Source of the DNA: Rhodocyclales bacterium
GTDB taxonomy: Bacteria; Pseudomonadota; Gammaproteobacteria; Burkholderiales; Rhodocyclaceae
Length of the DNA stretch: 5,329 nt
Assembly: GCA_021286885.1 (NCBI GenBank)
Contig: JAJTBM010000235.1
Span: forward strand, 1 to 5,329
Reading direction: 5' to 3'
Positions within the stretch are counted from its first letter, which is position 1; each line of letters opens with the position of its first letter. Positions 1 to 5,329 of the stretch are shown here, one piece after another. Made by a program: the position numbers and the translations under genes. Under the pieces are notes generated by a model that was not told the origin of the DNA, did not search any database, and saw only the letters and a list, made by a program, of their open reading frames with translations.

Positions 1-135
1 CACCAGCTGGGTGAGGAGCACCAGGCTCCAGCGCAGCGTGTTGAAACGCCCTTTGACTTCACGGGCGTGGATCTTCCCTTTCTTGCGGTACAACTCCATC
101 CGGGCCAGACGGACCTTGCTTTCGGGTGCATTCAT
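1..135 (-). CDS. ccoG: Cytochrome c oxidase accessory protein CcoG-like, N-terminal 45 residues (cut by window edge)
   Basis: Only the first 45 codons are present; the gene runs off the left edge. The translation begins MNAPESK, followed by ELYRKKGKIHAREVKGRF and NTLRW, then a hydrophobic run (SLVLLTQLV) that would start the first membrane helix. An 'LY-[RK]-[RK]-x-KI-x-x-REV-x-GRF-x-x-LRW' stretch just before the first helix is what I recall from the CcoG/FixG/RdxA family. Those are membrane-anchored proteins with 4Fe-4S clusters that handle copper during assembly of cbb3-type cytochrome oxidase. The cluster-binding cysteines lie outside the window, so the call rests on the N-terminus alone. 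The start at 135 is supported by an AGGAGG nine bases upstream; an ATG five bases further upstream (140) reads only two codons before a stop. The gene follows ydcR on the same strand but has its own 193-bp leader region. Another ferredoxin-type membrane protein with a similar N-terminus cannot be excluded. Confidence 0.68.
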   Translation of the reverse strand, partial: MNAPESKVRLARMELYRKKGKIHAREVKGRFNTLRWSLVLLTQLV

Positions 136-144
136 TGCATCGTT

Positions 145-150
145 CCTCCT
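145..150 (-). promoter_or_regulatory. Shine-Dalgarno site of the ccoG-like gene
   Basis: The minus strand reads AGGAGG here, nine bases before the ATG at 135. It is a full anti-16S match and the clearest ribosome binding site in the window. It sits four bases before another ATG (140), which opens a two-codon frame (ATG CAA TGA) whose stop overlaps the real start codon as ATGA. Confidence 0.8.
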
Positions 151-180
151 GGGCTGCAAGTAAACCAGCCGGGGAGAAAC

Positions 181-225
181 AGGCACAGATTCAGCTTGTG
201 CGATTTTTTATAGGCACAGATTGAG
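181..225. repeat. Pair of 14-bp direct repeats, 31 bp start to start; candidate operator
   Basis: AGGCACAGATTCAG at 181-194 and AGGCACAGATTGAG at 212-225 are identical except for one base. The start-to-start distance of 31 bp is about three helical turns, which puts both copies on the same face of the DNA. On the minus strand (toward ccoG) one copy runs straight into TATAAA (212-207), a possible -10 element, and the other lies just downstream. A convincing -35 is not visible, so an activator-dependent promoter is possible. A weaker GCACAG occurs at 273-278. MocR regulators such as GabR are known to bind spaced direct repeats, and a MocR gene ends 104 bp away. That this is its operator is inference. 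Confidence 0.5.
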
Positions 226-328
226 TGCGCGCCAGATAGCAGACCCGGTGCATCGTGTTATCGGCCACCGGAGCACAGGACTTGAAACAGCCAGGCCCAC
301 ACACCAGCGCTTCAACCCGCCGATGCCA

Positions 329-1735
329 TCAAGGCACCATCAAGGCGCCTAACGCAATCACCGCATCCCTTTGGGCTTGAGCCAGGGGATGACCAAAATT
401 CAGCCGGATACAATTGCGAAACTCCCGCTTAGCCGAAAAAATCGGCCCTGGAGCGATGCTGATCCCCTGGGCCAGGGCGGCCCGGTGGAGGGCCAGGGCG
501 TCCACCGCCGGGGGCAGCTCCAGCCACATGAAATAGCCGCCCTCGGGCCGGGCGAGTCGCGTGCCTTCAGGAAAATGCGCTTCCACCAGGGCCACCATGC
601 CCGCCTCCTGGGCGGCCAGGGTGCGGCGCAGGTGGCGCAGGTGGTTGTCGTAGGCGCCGTGCTTCAGGTAATCGGCCAGGGCAATCTGCACCGGAATGGT
701 GGTGGCGATGCTGAGGGACAGCTTCTGGCGCTGGATGGCCGACGCATAGCGCCCCGCCGCCACCCAGCCCACCCGGTAGCCCGGGGCGAGGCATTTGGCA
801 AAGGACGAAACGTGCATCACCCGCCCATTCGGATCCACCGCCTTGGTGCACGGGGGCGGCTCGGGGCCGAAATACAGTTCGGCATACACATCGTCTTCGA
901 TGAGGGGAATCTGGTAGCGCTCCAGCAGGGCCACCAACTGGCGCCGCCGCTCCAACGCCACCCGGGCGCCGGTGGGGTTGGCAAAGTTGAGCATGAACAA
1001 ACAGGCCTTCACCGGATGGTGGCGTAGCGCATCTTCCAGGGCTGGCAGGCTGACCCCTTCCCGGGGGTGGCTGGGGATCTCGATGACCTGCAAGCCCAGG
1101 CGCTCGGCGGCCTGCAGACCCGCGTAAAAGGTGGGCGATTCGATGGCGATCAGGTCGCCGGGGCGGGTCACCGCCTGCAGGCACAGGTTGAGGGCCTCCA
1201 TGGCCCCCGAGGTGATGACGATTTCCTCCGGCGCCACCGGGGCCCCGTGGGCCAGATAGCGCAGGGACAACTGGCGGCGCAGTTCCTCGTTGCCCGGCGG
1301 CAGATCGGTCACGGTGGAGAGCGGATCCATCCGGCGCGCCGCCCCCGCCAGAAAACGCCCCAGCCGGGCGAGCGGAAACAGATCCGGCGCCGGAAAGCTG
1401 GAGCCCAGGGGCACCACTTCCGGGTGCTTCACGCTTTCCAGAATCTCGAAGATGAAGTCGCTCACCTCCAGGGCGGTGGAATGCCCCACCGGGCGGGTGA
1501 TGCCGGGCTCGGGCAGGCGCTGGCCCAGGCGCGCCCGCACAAAATAGCCCGAACGGGGCCGCGCCTCCACCAGGCCCCGGCTTTCGAGCAGGTGATAGGC
1601 CTGGGTGACGGTGATGGGCGCGACACCGTGGGTCTGGCAGCTCTGGCGCACCGAGGGCAGGCGCTCGCCGGGGCGCAGCACGCCCGTCTGGATCAGCCGG
1701 GCCAGATCATCGGCCAGGGTTTGGTAGAGGCTCAT
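329..1735 (-). CDS. ydcR: MocR-family transcriptional regulator, YdcR-like (GntR wHTH fused to PLP aminotransferase fold)
   Basis: This is a 468-residue DNA-binding regulator of the MocR type. Residues 1-70 form a GntR winged helix (GERLPSVRQ at 23-31, then ITVTQAYHLLESRGLV and ending RSGYFV at 61-66). Residues from about 105 to 468 form a fold-type I aminotransferase domain. The PLP-binding residues are intact: TSGAMEALN phosphate loop (175-183), NPTG (253-256), Asp281 and Tyr284 in EDDVYAEL, the Schiff-base Lys314 in SSFAK, and the carboxylate-binding Arg444 in CIRLNFG. Stretches such as LPPGNEELR, VKAC and SFAKCLAPGYRVGWVAAG closely match E. coli YdcR, also about 468 residues, as I recall it. 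The start at 1735 (MSLYQTLADD) aligns with the YdcR start. A longer in-frame ATG at 1804 lies in the loop of the thrC terminator and would add 23 unrelated residues. No strong Shine-Dalgarno precedes 1735. The effector and targets are not deducible; the DNA-binding role is far more likely than catalysis despite the complete active site. Confidence 0.9.
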   Translation of the reverse strand: MSLYQTLADDLARLIQTGVLRPGERLPSVRQSCQTHGVAPITVTQAYHLLESRGLVEARPRSGYFVRARLGQRLPEPGITRPVGHSTALEVSDFIFEILESVKHPEVVPLGSSFPAPDLFPLARLGRFLAGAARRMDPLSTVTDLPPGNEELRRQLSLRYLAHGAPVAPEEIVITSGAMEALNLCLQAVTRPGDLIAIESPTFYAGLQAAERLGLQVIEIPSHPREGVSLPALEDALRHHPVKACLFMLNFANPTGARVALERRRQLVALLERYQIPLIEDDVYAELYFGPEPPPCTKAVDPNGRVMHVSSFAKCLAPGYRVGWVAAGRYASAIQRQKLSLSIATTIPVQIALADYLKHGAYDNHLRHLRRTLAAQEAGMVALVEAHFPEGTRLARPEGGYFMWLELPPAVDALALHRAALAQGISIAPGPIFSAKREFRNCIRLNFGHPLAQAQRDAVIALGALMVP

Positions 1736-1784
1736 GGCAGGGAGTTTCCGCAAAAGGGCCCGCACGCAAGGACGAACACCATGT

Positions 1785-1822
1785 AAAAGGCCCGCCGGCC
1801 CCAAAGGAGCGCTGGCGGGCCT
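1785..1822 (-). terminator. Rho-independent terminator of thrC
   Basis: In the minus-strand transcript a perfect 9-bp stem, AGGCCCGCC paired with GGCGGGCCT (1814-1822 with 1788-1796), encloses a 17-base loop and is followed by a short U-run (complement of AAAA at 1785-1788). The loop can extend the helix with GCTCC pairing to GGGGC around UUU. It begins 36 bases after the thrC stop and ends 49 bases before the ydcR start. Reading the other way there is no T-run, so it looks one-directional. Confidence 0.85.
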
Positions 1823-1857
1823 GGCAGCCGCAGGGCGTCGGGCAAAGCCGGAAGGGC

Positions 1858-3273
1858 TTACACCCCGTCGACGGTGCGCACGATGAGGGCCTTGATGGCC
1901 GCCACGTCCACATCCATCACTTCAACGCGCTGGGGCAGGGCTTCGATGTTGTCGAGACCGGCCGGGCGGGCGGGCTTGCGGCCCAGGGCTTCGGCGATGG
2001 TTTCTTCAAACTTGGCGGGCTGGGCGGTTTCGAGCACCAGGGTGGGCACAGCCGGGTCACGCAGCTCAAGGGCGACCTTGAGACCATCGGCGGTGTGGGT
2101 GTCGATCACGGTGGCGTAATCGGCATCAGCCTTGCGGATGGTGGCGAGGCGGGCGGCGTGGTTGCTGCTGCCAGAAACGAAACCGAACTGGCCAATGGCG
2201 GCAAATTCGGGGCTGGCGGACAGATCGAAGGCGCCGCCAGCATCCACCTTGCTCCACAGGGCGCGCACGGTGTCACCACTCCGGCCCACCAGATCGAACA
2301 CGAAGCGCTCGAAGTTGGAGGCCTTGGAGATGTCCATGGACGGGCTGGAGGTGGCGTGGGTTTCGGCGGTGTTGCGCGGACGGTAAACGCCGGTGCGGAA
2401 GAACTCGTCCAGCACGTCGTTTTCGTTGGTGGCGAGGATCAGCTGGGCCACCGGCAGGCCCATCATGCGGGCGATGTGACCGGCGCAGATGTTACCGAAA
2501 TTGCCGGAAGGCACCACGAAGGACACCTGCTGGTCGTTGCTTTCGGTGGCGGCAAAGTAGCCCTTGAAGTAATACACGATCTGGGCGGCAACCCGGGCCC
2601 AGTTGATGGAGTTGACGGCGCCAATCTTGTACTGGGCCTTGAAGGCGTGGTCGTTGGAGACGGCCTTCACCACATCCTGGGCGTCATCGAACATGCCGCG
2701 CACGGCGATGTTGTAGATGTTGTCGTCTTGCAGGGAATACATCTGGGCGCGCTGGAAGGCGCTCATCCGGCCATGGGGGGAGAGCATGAACACGCGCACG
2801 CCGCGCTTGCCGCGCATGGCGTATTCGGCAGCGGAGCCGGTATCGCCGGAGGTGGCGCCCAGGATGTTGATCTCCTGGCCGCGCTTGTCGAGCACGTATT
2901 CAAACAGATTGCCCAGCAGCTGCATGGCCATATCCTTGAAGGCGATCGTCGGGCCGTTGGACAGGCCCTCGATATTCAGGCCACCCTCGAGCGCACGCAC
3001 CGGCGTGATCTGCGGCGTGCCGAACACCTCCTCGGTGTAGGTCTTGTCGCAGATGGCCTTCAGGTCGGCGGCGGGGATGTCGTCGATGAAGCGCGACAGA
3101 ATCGCGTAGGCCAGTTCGGCGTAGGACAGGCCACGCCAGGCGTCCAGATCGGCACGGCTTACCTGGGGATAGGACTCGGGCAGGTAGAGGCCGCCATCGG
3201 GAGCCAGACCGCCCAGCAGGATGTCACAGAAGGATTGGGGCGCCGACTGGCCACGGGTAGAGATATAGCGCAT
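1858..3273 (-). CDS. thrC: Threonine synthase
   Basis: This 471-residue cytoplasmic PLP enzyme (fold type II) converts O-phospho-L-homoserine and water to L-threonine and phosphate, the last step of threonine synthesis. The N-terminus MRYISTRG and LAPDGGLYLPE (23-33) are hallmarks of the longer bacterial/fungal threonine synthases. The PLP lysine is Lys113 in GPTIAFKDMAMQLLG. Other motifs are the ATSGDTGSAA loop (140-149), AVNSINWARVAAQIVYYF (219-236), the phosphate-binding SGNFGN (256-261), SPSMDISKASNFERFVFD (310-327) and DTHTADG (391-397). Length and motifs are complete, so the gene appears intact. The start at 3273 was chosen because MRYISTRG is the conserved N-terminus; the frame stays open for 44 codons upstream into the neighbouring membrane-protein gene, but that stretch is unrelated sequence. 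Only a weak GAAG-type ribosome site precedes it. The homoserine dehydrogenase gene (hom), often next to thrC in related bacteria, is not upstream here. Confidence 0.97.
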   Translation of the reverse strand: MRYISTRGQSAPQSFCDILLGGLAPDGGLYLPESYPQVSRADLDAWRGLSYAELAYAILSRFIDDIPAADLKAICDKTYTEEVFGTPQITPVRALEGGLNIEGLSNGPTIAFKDMAMQLLGNLFEYVLDKRGQEINILGATSGDTGSAAEYAMRGKRGVRVFMLSPHGRMSAFQRAQMYSLQDDNIYNIAVRGMFDDAQDVVKAVSNDHAFKAQYKIGAVNSINWARVAAQIVYYFKGYFAATESNDQQVSFVVPSGNFGNICAGHIARMMGLPVAQLILATNENDVLDEFFRTGVYRPRNTAETHATSSPSMDISKASNFERFVFDLVGRSGDTVRALWSKVDAGGAFDLSASPEFAAIGQFGFVSGSSNHAARLATIRKADADYATVIDTHTADGLKVALELRDPAVPTLVLETAQPAKFEETIAEALGRKPARPAGLDNIEALPQRVEVMDVDVAAIKALIVRTVDGV

Positions 3274-3307
3274 GGATGCTTCGCCGAGCTGAAAACGAAA
3301 ACCTTGG

Positions 3308-3316
3308 AAGATAGCA
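3308..3316 (-). promoter_or_regulatory. Possible extended -10 promoter of thrC
   Basis: The minus strand reads TGCTATCTT in the 61-bp gap upstream of thrC: a TG one base before TATCTT, which matches TATAAT at four of six positions. Transcription would start about 25 bases before the ATG at 3273. No recognisable -35 is present, so thrC could equally be read through from the membrane-protein gene, whose stop (3335-3337) is close by. No terminator hairpin with a T-run was seen in this gap. Confidence 0.3.
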
Positions 3317-3334
3317 CAGCCCGGCCCCCGCCGC

Positions 3335-4438
3335 TCAGCCGGCGCGGGGCACCCGGGCCAGGGCCCACACCGCCCGCAGCGCAAAATCGGCACCGCCCAG
3401 CGCAACCAAGACCGCCCCGGGCATCCAGCCCATCAGCAGCAGACCGCCCCCCACCCCGAACAGCAGCGCCCTGCCCTGCCCGCCCCGCACCGGCCGGGCA
3501 CGCAAGGCATCCCGGGCCGGGCTACGGGGCCCCGGCAGACGCCACACGGGCAGCAGTTGGGACAAGGCCCCCGTCACCAGGGGCAGCACAAAGCCACCGA
3601 TAAAACCCGCCTCGGCGGCCGCAGCCCCCCCGTGGGCCAGCCCCGCCAGCACCTGCAGCAGCAAACCCAGGCTGGCAACCAGCAAAGCACAGGCAGCCCC
3701 ATCGCGGGCGATCCGACCCAGGCCGTAGGCACGCAGCCAGGCCACCACCATCAGGGCCACCACGGCCCCATAGGCCAGCGCGCCGCCCCAGGCCAGGGGC
3801 GCCCACAGCCCCCCCAGCGCCAGCCCGGCGACTCCCGCCAGCGCCGGCCCCAGGTGGCGCCGCAAGCGCCCGGCCACCGCCGGGTCGGGCTGGCCCAGCA
3901 CGGTGGGCATCAGCACCTGAAGGGTGCCCAGGGCCGTGAGCCCCATGAACCCCAGGGTGTTCAGATGCAGATGGGCATGGCGCAGACCGGGCCAGGCTGC
4001 CGGAAACGCCAGCCCCACCAGCAGCGCCAACAAGGCCAGGGCAAGACACACCAGGGCCGCCTGATACCAGCGCAGGCCCGGATGGGGCTGACCCAGGCTG
4101 GCACGCCCTTCCCGCCCCACCCAAACCAGCATCCAGCCCACCCCCAGCAGCCCCAGGCCCAAGGCCGGCAACAGCCCGCCCCCGGGCAGGATGCCGGCCA
4201 GCACGGCCACTACCAGCCCCCCGGTGATCTGCATGAGCAGAGGCAAACGCGCCACCGGCCCCCGGATGCCCCCCCGCCGGCACAGCACCGGCACAAAGTG
4301 GCCCATGGCACCAAAAATCAGGGGCATGGCCCCCAGGGCAAAGGCCGCATGCACCGCCGCCGCCCGCCAGCCCTGGCCCGCCAGCCCCAGGGCCAGCGCA
4401 AAGGCCGGCAACACCGCCATGCCCAGATAAATCAGCAT
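3335..4438 (-). CDS. Polytopic membrane protein with HxHxH motif, family not assigned (resembles NnrS/heme-copper-type proteins)
   Basis: This 367-residue protein is almost entirely hydrophobic, with roughly 10-12 membrane helices (about 1-20, 28-48, 67-85, 88-108, 124-147, 156-179, 197-236 as two, 247-268, 277-297, 324-342 and 342-361). Notable conserved-looking patches are FGAMGHFVPVL (42-52, His47), RHAHLHLNTLGFMGLTALGT (153-172, His154/156/158), and GFIGGFVLPLVTGALSQLLP (278-297). Histidines placed at helix ends followed by an 'LGF-x-x-LTALGT' helix recall NnrS and subunit I-like heme/copper membrane proteins. I cannot name the family and do not claim an enzyme activity. The start at 4438 is the first ATG after an in-frame TGA; GGTGAGGA immediately precedes it, so Shine-Dalgarno spacing is unusually tight unless the upstream G-run is used. 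The gene is divergent from the HPP gene and lies 61 bp upstream of thrC on the same strand. Codons are very rich in GGC, GGG, GCC and CTG. Confidence 0.8.
   Translation of the reverse strand: MLIYLGMAVLPAFALALGLAGQGWRAAAVHAAFALGAMPLIFGAMGHFVPVLCRRGGIRGPVARLPLLMQITGGLVVAVLAGILPGGGLLPALGLGLLGVGWMLVWVGREGRASLGQPHPGLRWYQAALVCLALALLALLVGLAFPAAWPGLRHAHLHLNTLGFMGLTALGTLQVLMPTVLGQPDPAVAGRLRRHLGPALAGVAGLALGGLWAPLAWGGALAYGAVVALMVVAWLRAYGLGRIARDGAACALLVASLGLLLQVLAGLAHGGAAAAEAGFIGGFVLPLVTGALSQLLPVWRLPGPRSPARDALRARPVRGGQGRALLFGVGGGLLLMGWMPGAVLVALGGADFALRAVWALARVPRAG
3469..3486 (-). other. Potential G-quadruplex motif in the coding strand
   Basis: On the minus strand four G-runs (4, 3, 3 and 3 bases) are separated by loops of one, two and two bases (GGGGCGGGCAGGGCAGGG). 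This meets the canonical G3+N1-7 rule with short loops. It lies within codons for a Gly/Arg-rich cytoplasmic loop (RGGQGR, about residues 318-323) of the membrane protein, and further G-runs follow about 10-25 bases downstream. Extreme GC content makes chance occurrence plausible. Confidence 0.45.
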
Positions 4439-4555
4439 TCCTCACCCCCACAAAACCACTTCAAACCCCATCAAAACCAAACACGGATCAAGGACATCCA
4501 GCGCCCAAGCCCCAACACTGGCCCGCCCCAACTGATGCGCTGTAGTACCCCACCC
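4439..4555. promoter_or_regulatory. Divergent promoter region with helically phased A-tracts
   Basis: This 117-bp gap must hold the promoters of both the membrane-protein gene (leftward) and the HPP gene (rightward). It is noticeably more A-rich than its surroundings. Three degenerate 10-bp units follow one another at 4451-4480 (caaaaccact, tcaaacccca, tcaaaaccaa), with A-runs centred near 4453, 4464 and 4474, spaced about 10.5 bp as expected for intrinsic bending. I could not find convincing -35/-10 pairs, nor a TTGAT-N4-ATCAA FNR dyad (ATCAA half-sites occur at 4470-4474 and 4487-4491 without partners). Confidence 0.4.
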
Positions 4556-5329
4556 ATGGACAAGAACAATACCCCATCCTGGTGGACGGCCCCGACCCGC
4601 TTTGCGCGACGCTGGCTGATTGCCGACGCGGCCCCCATGGCCCCGGCGGAAATCCGGCGTAGCGCCCTGGCGGCCCTGCTGGGCGTCCTGATTTACGCTT
4701 GCATCCTGCTGGTGCTGCCCCTGGGCCCAGATGCCCGGCGCCAACTGGCCCCCTTGGGCGCCAGCGCAGTGATCCTGTTTACCCTGCCCCATTCGCCCCT
4801 CGCCCAGCCCTGGTCGGTGGCGGGGGGGCTGCTCCTGCCCGGGCTCATGGGCCTGGGCTGCGGGACGTGGATTGCCAACCCGGTGCTGGCCGCCGGGCTG
4901 GCCCTGGGGCTGGCGGTGGGCTGCATGGGCCTGCTGCGCTGCATCCACCCGCCCGGGGGCGCGATGGCCCTGGTGATGGCTGGCGCAGCCGCCCAGGGGC
5001 TGGACCCCCTCACCAGCCTGGGGGCGGTGCTGGCCAACGTGCTCGCCATGCTGGCCGCTGCCCTGGTGGTGAATAATCTGGTGCCGGGGCGGCGCTATCC
5101 CCTGTGCGCCCCACCCCGCCCGACCCCGGCCCAAGCCCGGGCCCCGATGCCCACCGGCATCCGGCACCCGGATCTGGCCGCAGCCCTGGAAGAACTGGGG
5201 GCCTATCTGGACGTGAGTGAGGAAGATCTGGAGCAACTGTTCAACCGGGCCACCCACCACGCCTTCCAGCGCCAAGTGCTGCTGGAATGCCGCGAACTGA
5301 TGGAGCCTCCCGGCCCTGCGCTGGAGTTT
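4556..5329 (+). CDS. HPP-family integral membrane protein (3' end beyond window)
   Basis: There are 258 codons with no stop before the right edge, so the gene is partial. The N-terminus (1-33) is polar. Residues about 35-175 form a bundle of membrane helices with the family signatures LAPLGASAVILFTLPHSPLA (64-83), PWSVAGG (85-91) and the name-giving IHPPGGAMAL (130-139), closing with VVNNLVPGRRYP (171-182). HPP proteins are small membrane proteins; some plant and cyanobacterial members are nitrite transporters. After the helices comes a soluble tail: DLAAALEELGAYLDVSEEDLEQLF (206-229) resembles the linker that leads into CBS domains in longer HPP-CBS proteins, so such domains may follow outside the window. 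The start at 4556 has no Shine-Dalgarno; an in-frame ATG at 4535 would add seven residues (MRCSTPP) and also lacks one. Family assignment is firm; the transported substrate here is unknown. Confidence 0.88.
   Translation, partial: MDKNNTPSWWTAPTRFARRWLIADAAPMAPAEIRRSALAALLGVLIYACILLVLPLGPDARRQLAPLGASAVILFTLPHSPLAQPWSVAGGLLLPGLMGLGCGTWIANPVLAAGLALGLAVGCMGLLRCIHPPGGAMALVMAGAAAQGLDPLTSLGAVLANVLAMLAAALVVNNLVPGRRYPLCAPPRPTPAQARAPMPTGIRHPDLAAALEELGAYLDVSEEDLEQLFNRATHHAFQRQVLLECRELMEPPGPALEF

Larger units (their letters stand above)
136..328. other. Intergenic region between ydcR and the ccoG-like gene
   Basis: This 193-bp gap contains the ccoG Shine-Dalgarno and the direct-repeat pair described separately. 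It also holds a 6-bp inverted repeat, CCGGTG (245-250) and CACCGG (266-271), with a 15-base spacer and no T-run, so it is not a convincing terminator. A T-rich patch lies at 204-211. No clear terminator for ydcR, no canonical FNR/NnrR dyad and no coding frame could be supported. The ydcR transcript may therefore run into ccoG, while the repeats suggest an independent promoter as well. Confidence 0.5.

Noticed and set aside
245..271. Inverted repeat CCGGTG/CACCGG as a possible ydcR terminator
   Set aside because: The stem has only six pairs with a 15-base loop and no following T-run on the minus strand, so it does not meet terminator criteria.
1179..1192. AGGCACAGGTTGAG, a 13/14 match to the direct-repeat unit, inside ydcR
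   Set aside because: It encodes the LNLCLQ segment of the aminotransferase domain, which is conserved in YdcR proteins, so the similarity is best explained by protein sequence and chance. It is a single copy without a partner at 31 bp.
371..1786. Plus-strand open frames opposite ydcR (371-1027, 1067-1786)
   Set aside because: The translations are basic, low-complexity and without homology; the minus strand carries an intact MocR protein over the same bases.
1736..1804. Longer ydcR start at 1804
   Set aside because: The extra 23 residues are unlike any MocR N-terminus, and the codon lies in the loop of the thrC terminator; MSLYQTLADD at 1735 matches the usual family start.
2095..3603. Long plus-strand open frame of about 500 codons across thrC
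   Set aside because: It lies antisense to the fully motif-supported thrC and runs into the antisense of the membrane-protein gene. Its product is Gly/His/Ala-rich low complexity with no recognisable domain, as expected for an antisense shadow in GC-rich DNA.
3522..4451. Alternative minus-strand frame from a GTG at 4451 overlapping the membrane-protein gene
   Set aside because: The product is a Gly/Ala/Pro-rich frame-shifted reading with no hydrophobic periodicity, whereas the chosen frame gives clean membrane helices.
4465..4495. ATCAA half-sites as a possible FNR/NnrR-type box
   Set aside because: Neither half-site has a TTGAT or TTG partner at the required spacing, so no dyad is present.
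4442..5275. Minus-strand open frame of 277 codons opposite the HPP gene
   Set aside because: The product is Gln/Gly/His-rich with no family resemblance, while the plus strand encodes a clear HPP protein with conserved motifs. It is an antisense shadow.

Overview
The window looks like chromosomal DNA from a GC-rich betaproteobacterium with respiratory flexibility. A Rhodocyclales-type organism is my best guess, based on the GC/CCC/GGG-heavy coding style and on the closeness of the threonine synthase and the CcoG-like N-terminus to proteins of that group. This is an inference from recall, not a search. No mobile element, CRISPR array, tRNA or rRNA was seen.

Layout: four genes lie on the minus strand. 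In their direction of transcription (right to left) they are a polytopic membrane protein of unassigned family with a clustered histidine motif (3335-4438), threonine synthase thrC (1858-3273), a MocR/GntR-aminotransferase regulator that closely resembles E. coli YdcR (329-1735), and the first 45 codons of a gene that looks like ccoG (1-135, cut by the left edge). On the plus strand, divergent from the membrane-protein gene, is an HPP-family membrane protein (4556 to the right edge, no stop reached).

Regulatory structure: thrC ends in a strong hairpin plus T-tract (1785-1822) that separates it from ydcR. That hairpin also argues for the ydcR start at 1735 rather than the longer in-frame start at 1804. 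The ydcR-ccoG gap (136-328) carries a good Shine-Dalgarno for ccoG and two near-identical 14-bp direct repeats whose starts are 31 bp apart, about three helical turns. MocR-type regulators typically bind that arrangement, so this is the best operator candidate in the window. The divergent promoter region (4439-4555) has three A-tracts in helical phase, and the HPP gene has no visible Shine-Dalgarno.

How the genes may work together: thrC is amino-acid metabolism. The CcoG-like gene (copper handling for cbb3 oxidase assembly), the histidine-bearing membrane protein and the HPP protein (a family with nitrite-transport members) suggest a loose respiratory/nitrogen-oxide context. This grouping is inferred. 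I see no strong evidence for a wholly new system. The two items most worth following are the uncharacterised membrane protein and the direct-repeat operator candidate beside ydcR.
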